DNA of 47,162 nt from positions 1-47,162 of the forward strand of contig CAYJGN010000010.1 of assembly GCA_964369635.1 (NCBI GenBank), read 5' to 3'. The DNA is from CAYJGN01 sp964369635. GTDB taxonomy: Bacteria; Bacillota; Clostridia; Oscillospirales; Ruminococcaceae. The number at the start of each line of letters is the position of its first letter. Positions within the stretch are counted from its first letter, which is position 1. Of the stretch, positions 26,129 to 33,197 are shown one piece after another. Made by a program: the position numbers and the translations under genes. The notes under the pieces were generated by a model, which was not told the DNA's origin, did not search any database, and was given only the letters and a program-made list of their open reading frames with translations.

Positions 26129-26360
26129 TTCTGCAAGAATATCGGCGGCCGGCGGCGCGTTGGCGCACCGCGCGGGTCGGCAAAGTCGCCCATTTTGCGC
26201 CAAAACCCCCCCCGGGGGGTTTTGGGGCTCCGGGGGNNNNNNNNNNTTCTGAAATAATTGGGGGGGCTGGTGGCGGTTTGGCTAACGGCGGGGTTCGAAA
26301 ATGTCTAATTTTGTGCTAAAAAACCCCCCGGGGTGGTTTTTGCGCCTCCTGTCGCCGAAA
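26129..26360. repeat. GC-rich tandem repeat with self-complementary core, spanning an assembly gap
   Basis: Two related units begin with TTCTG at 26129 and 26247, and a third TTCTG at 26361 opens a unit that quickly fades. Unit length is about 114-118. The units align through GGCyGGyGGCG, an ATTTTGyGCyAAAA block and a C-run/G-run palindrome, ending GCCTCC or GGCTCC. Many differences are C/T. The core AAAACCCC...GGGGTTTT (around 26203-26223) would form a very stable hairpin. The N-run 26237-26246 falls at the unit junction. No reading frame is supported. The composition is far above the surrounding AT-rich DNA. Confidence 0.7.
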
Positions 26361-26536
26361 TTCTGTCAAACGCTCACCGCTTATCAATTCAAAAAATAAT
26401 AAAGGCAAAATAGACAAACTAATAAAACTTCGCAAACTCACTAATTTTATCACAACTTATTTGTGCAGTTTAATTATCCTAAAAACCTCTAAAATATGGT
26501 ATTATTATAGGTGAAAATTCGAAAAGAGGTGTTTTT

Positions 26537-27472
26537 ATGATAGAATATTTAGCTTGCGGAAATGTTATGAGTGATGAAACAATAGAACCGGGCAGAGCAA
26601 AAAGCGATAGGCATATGGGTGGACCTGCATTTTTTGCCCTTGCCGGAATGAGGCTTTTCACCGAAAATGTTAAGCTCGTATCAAGAGTCGGCCGCGATTT
26701 TTATGATAAAGATAGCTATGGCGATTGGATGGTCAAAAACGGTATATCAGATGAGTCTGTTCGAGTTGAGCTTGAGAACTGTTCATGTTTCCTACTTGAT
26801 TACAACTCCGATGGAAGTGGTCGAAATGTTGTTTCGGTCTATGGTCAAGAGCACCTTGGATATATAAAGACAAGCCCTGAAGATATAGCAGCTGCTATGA
26901 ATGGCAATGTTCGCGGTATGTATATGGCGATGGGAGTTGATAAGGTTTTCTGGGAAAAACTTCATGCTATAAAGCAGCAGTATAACTTTAAAATCATGTG
27001 GGAGCTTGAGCATTTCAATTGTCGCAACGATGTTAATTTAATTCGCGACGTTATAGGTTATGCCGATGGTTTCTCACTAAACTATAACGAAGCTTCAAAG
27101 CTTTTTAACATTGATAGAGAAGATGACATTGCAATAATAAAAGAGCTTCAAAAGCTACCTGTCGGATATACTCTATATCGAGTTGGCAAGCGCGGAGCAT
27201 TCTCGGTAACTCCTGATGGCGCATGGTTCTGTCCATCTATTGATATCTATCCGTATGTTGATCAAACAGGTTGTGGAAATAATTCAACTGGTGCCGCAGG
27301 CTATGCTCTAACTGAAGGATGGAGTCCTGAGATGATAGTTGCGGCGGCGAATGTTTCAGCTGGTTATAACTGCGCTCAATTTGGCCCATTCCCGCATTTC
27401 ACCGATGAAATCATGAAAGATGGAATGGAAATAATCAAAAAGCAAGCGGAAAAATGCGTTAAAGTTATATAG
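26537..27472 (+). CDS. PfkB-family carbohydrate kinase-like protein, copy 1
   Basis: PfkB (ribokinase) proteins phosphorylate sugars or nucleosides with ATP. The N-terminal fold is clear: ACGNVMSDETI, GGPAFFALAGMRLF, and LVSRVGRDFYDKDSYGDWM. The ATP-site signature normally reads D-T-x-G-A-G-D; here it is D242-Q-T-G-C-G-N248, so the catalytic-base Asp is replaced by Asn. The 311 residues are full length. It starts after AGAGGTGTTTTT. The next gene is a paralogue three bases downstream with identical motif numbering. SIS and BtpA genes follow. It may be a kinase with altered chemistry, or a binding or regulatory subunit. Substrate unknown. Confidence 0.85.
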   Translation: MIEYLACGNVMSDETIEPGRAKSDRHMGGPAFFALAGMRLFTENVKLVSRVGRDFYDKDSYGDWMVKNGISDESVRVELENCSCFLLDYNSDGSGRNVVSVYGQEHLGYIKTSPEDIAAAMNGNVRGMYMAMGVDKVFWEKLHAIKQQYNFKIMWELEHFNCRNDVNLIRDVIGYADGFSLNYNEASKLFNIDREDDIAIIKELQKLPVGYTLYRVGKRGAFSVTPDGAWFCPSIDIYPYVDQTGCGNNSTGAAGYALTEGWSPEMIVAAANVSAGYNCAQFGPFPHFTDEIMKDGMEIIKKQAEKCVKVI

Positions 27473-27475
27473 ATT

Positions 27476-28411
27476 ATGAGTGAGTATCTTGCTTGCGGAA
27501 ATATCGTTATTGACGAAGTTATATCTGAAAATGGCCAAAAAAGCGAGTATGCTATTGGTGGCCCTGCCTTTTTCGGACTTATGGGAATTCGACTTTTCAC
27601 GAAATCGGTTAGACTCGTCTCAAGAGTTGGTCGCGATTTTTATGATAAAGATGGCCATGGCGACTGGCTTATTAAAAACGGGGTATCCGATGAGAGTGTT
27701 TTGGTTCGAAGCGAGCATTGCAACAGATTTACGCTAACTTATGAATCTGATGGTTACCGTGAGATATCAAAATCGGTCTATGGTGACGCAAATCTCGGCT
27801 ATCTTCGGACAAAACCCGAAGATATTGCTATCGCAGCAGAAAACGAAACTAAAGGCATCTATCTAACCTCAGGCGTTGATAAAATTATCTGGCAGAAGCT
27901 TTACGATATAAAAGAAAAATTTGGCCTTAAAATAGGATATGAGCTTGAGCACTGGAACTGTGGCAATGATATAGGGAAAATTCGCGATATCCTACCCCTA
28001 TCCGATTTGTTCTCGGTAAACAAGCATGAAGCATCACTGCTTTTTAATATAGAGGCAAACGATGATAAAAGAATGCTTGAAAAACTAACAGCACTGCCCT
28101 CAAAATGCATTTTATACAGGGTTGGGAGCCGCGGTAGCTATATTATAAAAGAGGGGAAAATATTATTTTCACCATCTATAAATATCCTCCCATTCGTAAA
28201 TGAAACGGGTTGCGGAAATACGGCAGTTGCGGCCGCTACCTATTCACTTTGCGAGGGCGAAAATATGCAAACTATCGTAGCACGGGCAAATATCGCAGCA
28301 TCAATCTGTGCGGCGGCAGAGGGACCTTATCCATTTATTTCGGATGAGATTATGGATTTTGCAGAAATTAGCGTTAAACAACACATTGAAAAATGTGTCG
28401 AAATAAAATAA
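27476..28411 (+). CDS. PfkB-family carbohydrate kinase-like protein, copy 2
   Basis: A paralogue of the gene before it, also 311 residues and more than half identical by eye. Shared blocks include EYLACGN, GGPAFF, LVSRVGRDFYDKD, ELEHWNC and LYRVGSRG. The signature is N242-E-T-G-C-G-N248, so both Asp residues of the usual motif are gone, one more than in copy 1. It starts three bases after copy 1 ends, with no good ribosome site, which points to coupled translation and fixed stoichiometry. PfkB proteins are often dimers, so a heterodimer is plausible. Activity cannot be predicted. Confidence 0.83.
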   Translation: MSEYLACGNIVIDEVISENGQKSEYAIGGPAFFGLMGIRLFTKSVRLVSRVGRDFYDKDGHGDWLIKNGVSDESVLVRSEHCNRFTLTYESDGYREISKSVYGDANLGYLRTKPEDIAIAAENETKGIYLTSGVDKIIWQKLYDIKEKFGLKIGYELEHWNCGNDIGKIRDILPLSDLFSVNKHEASLLFNIEANDDKRMLEKLTALPSKCILYRVGSRGSYIIKEGKILFSPSINILPFVNETGCGNTAVAAATYSLCEGENMQTIVARANIAASICAAAEGPYPFISDEIMDFAEISVKQHIEKCVEIK

Positions 28412-28425
28412 GAAAGAGGTAGTTT

Positions 28426-29589
28426 ATGAGCAGAGATATGAATATGAAGGCAGGGTTTTCAGAGTTTCCGCAGGTTGCAGCTGATATTCTTGCTTATATG
28501 AGTGATGAACATATCAAGGAAGTAATTACACCAGAAATTATCAAAAACACAAAAAGAGTTATCATAACAGGTTGTGGAGACTCTTATGCAGCAACACTTG
28601 CAACAAAAGCATTCTGTAGCAGAATGTTTAAAGGGCGCGACTATCACCCACTTCGCACAATAGATGTTAGCCGTGATTATTACTTTGACGATGATGAGGA
28701 TTTAAAGCAAACTCTGGTTATAGTTATCAGCGTTTCAGGAAGCGGCGCACGCGTTACTGAAGCTATGCAGAGAGCTACAAAAAAAGGCTGTACAACTGTT
28801 GCACTAACTGCAAACCCAGAAGCTCGTATGTCGGTTGCAGCAAACCATATCCTTGCAGTTGCAAAACCAACCATTTCGATGAAAGCTATTTCAGCTCAGG
28901 CTATAAGCTATGTTAATTCTGTTTTAACAACTATCCTACTCGGTCTTTATGCGGGACAGGTCCTCGGCGTTATAACAAAAGAAGAGGCAGATAAGCAAAG
29001 AGCGGCGATACAAGAGCATGTTAATAAAGTTTGTAGTGAGGAAAACCTAACTTCACTTGATGAGCAAACTTTCGCCCTTGCAGATAAATATAAAGATAAA
29101 AAAGGCTATGATTTTGTTGGAGCTGGTTCAGACTTTGCAACAGCATACTTCGGTGCCGCTAAATTCTTTGAATACTATGGCTCACTCTGCTGTCTAAACG
29201 ATTCAGAGGACTGGTGCCATATAAACTTCTTTATGAGAGAGCGTCCGCTTATCGGAAATATCGCAGTTGCATTTACAAACAACAATGCATTCTCACGCTC
29301 AGTTGAAACTATAAACTCGATGATACTATCGGATAGAAACGCATTTGTTGTAACAGATGCTGATGCGGATGCATTTATCGAGGGTGTTGACGTTGTCCAG
29401 ATGCCAAAGACAAGCTATGAGCATCTAAACCCAACTATGAACTTTATCCCGATAGCTATGCTTGCAAACTATATCGCTATCAAAAATGACTATGAGCATT
29501 TCGGCGGAATGTCCGCTTCAAATCCGCTATTTAGCCAAGATGGCAAAATAAATACCATAAAATCAAGTGAAATTGTTTTCATTGATTAA
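28426..29589 (+). CDS. SIS-domain phosphosugar-binding protein (GlmS/FrlB-like)
   Basis: SIS domains bind phosphosugars and catalyse isomerisation, deglycation or regulation. This 387-residue protein has two SIS lobes. Lobe one has VIITGCGDSYAATLATKAF and ISVSGSGARVTEAMQRATKKG. Lobe two starts at DFVGAGSDFATAYFGAAKFFEYYG. It lacks the glutaminase domain of GlmS, so it resembles FrlB/AgaS-type isomerases or deglycases more than GlmS. GAAAGAGGT precedes the ATG, 14 bases after the second PfkB gene. It would act on the phosphosugar made, or bound, by the PfkB pair. The substrate cannot be assigned. Confidence 0.87.
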   Translation: MSRDMNMKAGFSEFPQVAADILAYMSDEHIKEVITPEIIKNTKRVIITGCGDSYAATLATKAFCSRMFKGRDYHPLRTIDVSRDYYFDDDEDLKQTLVIVISVSGSGARVTEAMQRATKKGCTTVALTANPEARMSVAANHILAVAKPTISMKAISAQAISYVNSVLTTILLGLYAGQVLGVITKEEADKQRAAIQEHVNKVCSEENLTSLDEQTFALADKYKDKKGYDFVGAGSDFATAYFGAAKFFEYYGSLCCLNDSEDWCHINFFMRERPLIGNIAVAFTNNNAFSRSVETINSMILSDRNAFVVTDADADAFIEGVDVVQMPKTSYEHLNPTMNFIPIAMLANYIAIKNDYEHFGGMSASNPLFSQDGKINTIKSSEIVFID

Positions 29590-29606
29590 TATAAGGAGGA
29601 AAAAAT

Positions 29607-30413
29607 ATGTTTAAAAATTTAGGAAACAAAAAGCTCATCTTAGGTCTTGTCCACCTGCTACCAATGCCAAGCACCCCACTTTATGAAGAGGGAAATGTTG
29701 AGAAGATGCTTGACAAAGCTCTAAAAGACGTTACAGCGCTTAAAAACGGTGGTGCTGACGGTTGTCTACTTCAGGCAGTTGATGGTATCTATGATGACAA
29801 AGATGATACAGATTACGCAAGAGTTGCAACTCTATCAATGATTGGCGCAAGAGTTCGCGACCTTATGGGACCTGACTTTAAAATAGGTGTTCAGCTTATG
29901 TGGAACTGCATAACCCCATCACTTGCAGTTGCTAAAGCTTGTGGCGCTGATTTCACAAGATGCAGCGTTTTAGTTGGCGAGAGTAAAGGCATGATAGGAA
30001 CTGTTAAAGCTGAAACTGCAAAGGTTATGCATTACAGAAACCTTATCGGCGCTCGCGACGTTTCAATGATAAGCGAAATCGCTGGCTACCACTTCAAAGG
30101 TACCGGCGACCTTGGTCAGATCAAAGAGCTTACAATGCGTTCAATGAGAGCTGGAGCTAATGCTATCGAGATATACAATAAAGACGAGGAGCTCAATGAA
30201 ACACTTGTTAAAACAGTTAAAGAGCTCGGCGATGTTCCTGTTATCCTCGGCGGCGGAACAGACGTTGAGAACTGTAAGAGAAGACTTAAAACTGCAAACG
30301 CAGCACTTGTTGGAACATGCTTTGAGGGCGGCAACTGGGGCGGTCCTGTTATCGAGAGCATCGTTGCTGAGTACTGCAAAAACGTTCGTGAGCTCGAGCG
30401 CGAACTCGGTTAA
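29607..30413 (+). CDS. BtpA/SgcQ-family TIM-barrel protein
   Basis: A 268-residue protein of the BtpA/SgcQ family, named for a photosystem I biogenesis factor in cyanobacteria and for sgcQ of E. coli, whose reaction is not established. Barrel motifs visible are LILGLVHLLPMPSTPLYEEG, NGGADGCLLQAVDGIYDD, CGADFTRCSVLVGESKGMIGT, and VPVILGGGTDVENCKRRL near the phosphate-binding end. A strong AAGGAGG precedes the ATG. It is the last gene of the four-gene operon and is followed by a terminator. Association with PfkB and SIS genes suggests a phosphosugar or nucleoside breakdown step, an inference. Confidence 0.87.
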   Translation: MFKNLGNKKLILGLVHLLPMPSTPLYEEGNVEKMLDKALKDVTALKNGGADGCLLQAVDGIYDDKDDTDYARVATLSMIGARVRDLMGPDFKIGVQLMWNCITPSLAVAKACGADFTRCSVLVGESKGMIGTVKAETAKVMHYRNLIGARDVSMISEIAGYHFKGTGDLGQIKELTMRSMRAGANAIEIYNKDEELNETLVKTVKELGDVPVILGGGTDVENCKRRLKTANAALVGTCFEGGNWGGPVIESIVAEYCKNVRELERELG

Positions 30414-30482
30414 TCCTTTTAGAATAACAAGCTGCTTTGCATAGCAGATAAAACATCCGCCACTATACGGATGATAATAAAG

Positions 30483-30523
30483 AAAAAACTACCACTGTCA
30501 TTTTTTGATAGTGGTAGTTTTGC
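30483..30523. terminator. bidirectional terminator after the PfkB/SIS/BtpA operon
   Basis: AAAACTACCACTGTCA (30485-30500) pairs with TGATAGTGGTAGTTTT (30506-30521), 16 pairs including one G-T. A-tracts and T-tracts on both sides suit the plus-strand operon and the minus-strand nucleotidyltransferase gene, which ends at 30576. Confidence 0.85.
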
Positions 30524-30575
30524 TTTGTGCATATTATCTTCATAATGCTATATAACTACTCATGCAGTTATATAC

Positions 30576-31241
30576 TCATTTTGTCCCATATTTAAAAATA
30601 AGATTCCCTGACCATTCAAGCAATTTTTGAGAGTACTCTTGTAGTGTATTTAGGTCGATAATAGTTGGGCAGCGTAATGTTTGTAAAATAAATTCGTCTT
30701 CTGCTTCTACTATTTCTTGCATTTTGCAACGGCTATTTATATATAACCCTGTTTTGCAGTAATAATCTGCTTGCATAACAAAAAAAGCAGATTTATATAA
30801 CATTTTTAGGGTGTCAACTTCTTGAGCGTGCAAAAAATTATGGCTACAAGCATGATAAATATTGCACGCACCAACCAAAGAAGCCTGCTTTGCATTTTCT
30901 TCGGTTATTTTCGGGATAATTGTTTCAAGACTTCCGTGCAACGCAACTGTATCAAAATAAAACTGGAACAAATCACCTTCATTCCAACATTTAAGTTCAT
31001 CTCTTCCGGACACAAAACCACAAAGCAACTCTCGGTGCGAAAGTTTAGCAACAAGATTTCGATAGGTCACTAAATCGTTCATATCAACTTTATCCAAAAT
31101 AAGTACAACGTCAATATCACTCTGTTCAGAAGCCTCTTTTCGGGCGTAACTACCTTGTAATCCAATAAATAATGCTCTGCTTGCAAAACAATTAATTATA
31201 GCTTTCTTATACTCTTCCAACCAATTTTCAATATCTACCAC
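30576..31241 (-). CDS. nucleotidyltransferase-domain protein with helical C-terminus
   Basis: Polymerase-beta-type nucleotidyltransferases move a nucleotide onto an antibiotic, protein or RNA. The signature is LQGSYARKEASEQSDIDVV, giving Gly30-Ser31 and the metal pair Asp42/Asp44. The remaining 130 residues are helical (HNFLHAQEVDTLKMLYKSAFFVMQADYYC) and resemble a HEPN-like or aminoglycoside-nucleotidyltransferase-like helper domain. I prefer the GTG at 31239-31241, preceded by TGGAGA. A TTG seven codons upstream is possible. It is 46 bases after the DUF3221-like gene and may share the sigma-factor transcript. It could be an antibiotic-modifying or toxin-type enzyme; undetermined. Confidence 0.75.
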   Translation of the reverse strand: MVDIENWLEEYKKAIINCFASRALFIGLQGSYARKEASEQSDIDVVLILDKVDMNDLVTYRNLVAKLSHRELLCGFVSGRDELKCWNEGDLFQFYFDTVALHGSLETIIPKITEENAKQASLVGACNIYHACSHNFLHAQEVDTLKMLYKSAFFVMQADYYCKTGLYINSRCKMQEIVEAEDEFILQTLRCPTIIDLNTLQEYSQKLLEWSGNLIFKYGTK

Positions 31242-31287
31242 ATTAAATCTCCACTTTAACAAAACTAATACTTTAATAATTTATTTT

Positions 31288-31659
31288 TTAACTATGCAAA
31301 ACAGCAATCCAGCCCATATTGGCAAGGCTATCTATCGTGCTTTGTGATATCTCATCAAAGCAGTCGGATTCTATAATCTCGAGTCTATAAACTCCTGTCT
31401 GCGCAGGATAACTCTCTGCTACACCATCATGGGTAATCTCAACTTTATCACCTGTTTTTACCTCACTAAATAGCTCATCATCAAGGCTTTGATTCGAAAC
31501 TGCTATCGGCATATCATCGACAACAATTAGCAATCCCCCATCGGCAACGATAGCGATACCTACCGCTTCTGTATATCTTGATGTCATGCTAAAAAACATC
31601 GTGGCCGCTATGCTAAATATAATAACCATAACCGCTGCAATAATAAGCTTTGTTTTCAT
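31288..31659 (-). CDS. membrane-anchored DUF3221-like protein
   Basis: 123 residues with one N-terminal membrane helix (about 4-24) and an extracellular beta-rich domain. The stretch GDKVEITHDGVAESYPAQTG resembles the DUF3221/YobA-type core, often found beside anti-sigma factors. It lies nine bases after the anti-sigma gene, with AGGGGGC before the ATG. Likely an envelope stress or signal component. Function is unknown. Confidence 0.65.
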   Translation of the reverse strand: MKTKLIIAAVMVIIFSIAATMFFSMTSRYTEAVGIAIVADGGLLIVVDDMPIAVSNQSLDDELFSEVKTGDKVEITHDGVAESYPAQTGVYRLEIIESDCFDEISQSTIDSLANMGWIAVLHS

Positions 31660-31668
31660 CTTGCCCCC

Positions 31669-32532
31669 TTATTCATCCTCATCAACAGTTATAAGCATAT
31701 CAGAAACTGCTTCGAGTGAGGTAACCGATATTTCAAAGGTTTTTGGATTCATCATAATCTCAACAACTATTTCACCCTCGGCTATATCACCTTCATATTC
31801 GATATTATTTTTTGCAAAGTCGCTATCTGTCGTGGTGAAAGATATATAAATCTCCCCATTTTCTTTGCCCCCATAAACAAACTGCGCCTCCCCTATCAAA
31901 AGCACCCTCTCTGCATAGCTTAGCTCATCATCAGTTTTATATACCGCTAAATCTCCATCGTTTTGTCCAAAAAGATATATATCTGAAAGAGAATAAACAA
32001 GGAAATCAAGAGGATAAAAACCCTCAATTCCCAAAGTTTTATCCCCGTTTGAAAAGATGCCATTTTCAACAAAACAAGGGGTTTTATAATCGAGGTCATA
32101 AAGCTCTTCAATACTATCTTCGGTAGTATAAGAATCGGTTTCTCCCTCTGTACTACCTCCGAGATAGGCTATACCATCCATAACTTCGCCATTTTCGGCG
32201 CCGCCAGTAGCTTCATCGGGCAAATATCCGTCAACACTGTATCCCCCAAGCTCACCCTGCGTTTCATCGCTACCGCCGCCCTGCAGTATATCAGCACCGC
32301 GCTCCATCATCTGTGCGTCCTCTAAAACGGCATTTTCGCCATAGTTTTGAGAGATAAATACAGCAACTGCGGCCGCTATAACAAGAAAAGAGGCGGCAAC
32401 ATTTCGCGCAAACCCGAGATACTTTTTAAATCGCAGCTTTTTCATAACCGCTTTTGGTGAAAGCTTTTCGCTGGGCTCAAGCAGAAGAAGCTCACTGCTT
32501 AGAAAATCTTCTGTTTTTTCAAAGTTATTCAT
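31669..32532 (-). CDS. probable membrane anti-sigma factor
   Basis: 287 residues starting at the ATG of MNNFEKTEDF; the site GGAGATTGG is inside the sigma gene and the overlap is eight bases, so synthesis is coupled. The N-terminal 40 residues would be cytoplasmic and bind sigma. A membrane helix follows (about 47-63, VAASFLVIAAAVAVF), then an acidic extracellular domain with no recognised enzyme motif. The assignment rests on position and topology; the HxxxCxxC zinc motif is absent. It probably senses an envelope signal and holds the sigma factor inactive. Confidence 0.72.
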   Translation of the reverse strand: MNNFEKTEDFLSSELLLLEPSEKLSPKAVMKKLRFKKYLGFARNVAASFLVIAAAVAVFISQNYGENAVLEDAQMMERGADILQGGGSDETQGELGGYSVDGYLPDEATGGAENGEVMDGIAYLGGSTEGETDSYTTEDSIEELYDLDYKTPCFVENGIFSNGDKTLGIEGFYPLDFLVYSLSDIYLFGQNDGDLAVYKTDDELSYAERVLLIGEAQFVYGGKENGEIYISFTTTDSDFAKNNIEYEGDIAEGEIVVEIMMNPKTFEISVTSLEAVSDMLITVDEDE

Positions 32533-33034
32533 CGCCAATCTCCTCTCTTAATTTTAAAATCGCTCTCCGCTGCTTTGTTCGCACCGTTGCATGATTTATA
32601 TTTAAAATCTGCGCAATTTCTTCGCCCTTATAGCCATATATGTAGCTTAAAACAACTATCTGCCTGCTCTGCAAATCGAGCTTTCCAACTGCCGCCGCTA
32701 AATCAGCTCTTATACTCGTATTCTCAAGGGTGAAGCCCTCATATTCGGCGTCATCTTCGTTTTTATAGTACCCTTTAATAGCTCTATTTATCTTTGCTTG
32801 CAGAATAGTCATAATCCACGGGGTAAACTTTCCTTCGTCTCGAAGCCGTTTTATTCCGGTATATGCATCAGTAACTGCCGCCATAACCGCATCTTCAGCA
32901 TCTTCATTTGTCCGAAGGGAGTATCTTGCATAGCTATAAAGTTTCTTATAGATAAAACTATAAAGCGCTTCAAAGCTCTCATCGCTGCCTGATTTTGCCT
33001 CTCTGACAAGTTTAATTATCTCTTTCTCTTCCAT
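32525..33034 (-). CDS. ECF-type RNA polymerase sigma factor
   Basis: A 169-residue alternative sigma factor. Region 2 is at about 15-60 (EALYSFIYKKLYSYARYSLRTNEDAEDAVMAA), with the -10 recognition helix following. Region 4 is at about 113-165 (LDLQSRQIVVLSYIYGYKGEEIAQILNINHATVRT), the -35 helix-turn-helix. It heads an operon with its probable anti-sigma factor and a DUF3221-like protein. A sigma-A type promoter lies upstream at 33094-33122. The ATG follows an unclear ribosome site (AAGG eleven bases upstream). Confidence 0.9.
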   Translation of the reverse strand: MEEKEIIKLVREAKSGSDESFEALYSFIYKKLYSYARYSLRTNEDAEDAVMAAVTDAYTGIKRLRDEGKFTPWIMTILQAKINRAIKGYYKNEDDAEYEGFTLENTSIRADLAAAVGKLDLQSRQIVVLSYIYGYKGEEIAQILNINHATVRTKQRRAILKLREEIGDE

Positions 33035-33093
33035 AAATTCAGCCTTTATATAATTATTGTGTTTGTAATTTCGATTTTTGTTTCAATAAAAAA

Positions 33094-33122
33094 AATATAC
33101 CATAAAATTAATCTATCTTCAA
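33094..33122 (-). promoter_or_regulatory. promoter of the sigma-factor operon
   Basis: On the minus strand TTGAAG (33117-33122), 17 bases, TATATT (33094-33099). The predicted start is near 33088, leaving a leader of about 53 nt. The -35 abuts the first direct repeat at 33123. It does not look like an obvious autoregulated ECF promoter. Confidence 0.6.
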
Positions 33123-33170
33123 TCGGTTATTCTATTGTTAGACAATTAATTTTCGGTTATACTATTGTTA
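33123..33170. repeat. paired 18-bp direct repeat in the sigma/hydrolase divergent region
   Basis: TCGGTTATTCTATTGTTA (33123-33140) and TCGGTTATACTATTGTTA (33153-33170) differ by one base and start exactly 30 bases apart, near three helical turns. The first carries the -35 of the hydrolase promoter at its end; the second covers its -10. This is the geometry of an operator for a dimeric or tetrameric regulator. Confidence 0.65.
33135..33163 (+). promoter_or_regulatory. promoter of the choloylglycine-hydrolase gene
   Basis: TTGTTA (33135-33140), 17 bases, then TATACT (33158-33163). The predicted start is near 33170, leaving about 28 nt before the ATG. The -35 and -10 each lie inside a copy of the direct repeat, so a repressor bound there would block RNA polymerase. 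Confidence 0.65.
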
Positions 33171-33197
33171 ATTTATTAATTTATCGAGGTGGTCAAT

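Noticed and set aside
26461..26536. A clear sigma-A promoter before the PfkB operon
   Set aside because: TATTAT-like sequences occur, but none has a credible -35 at 16-18 bases, so no promoter was called.
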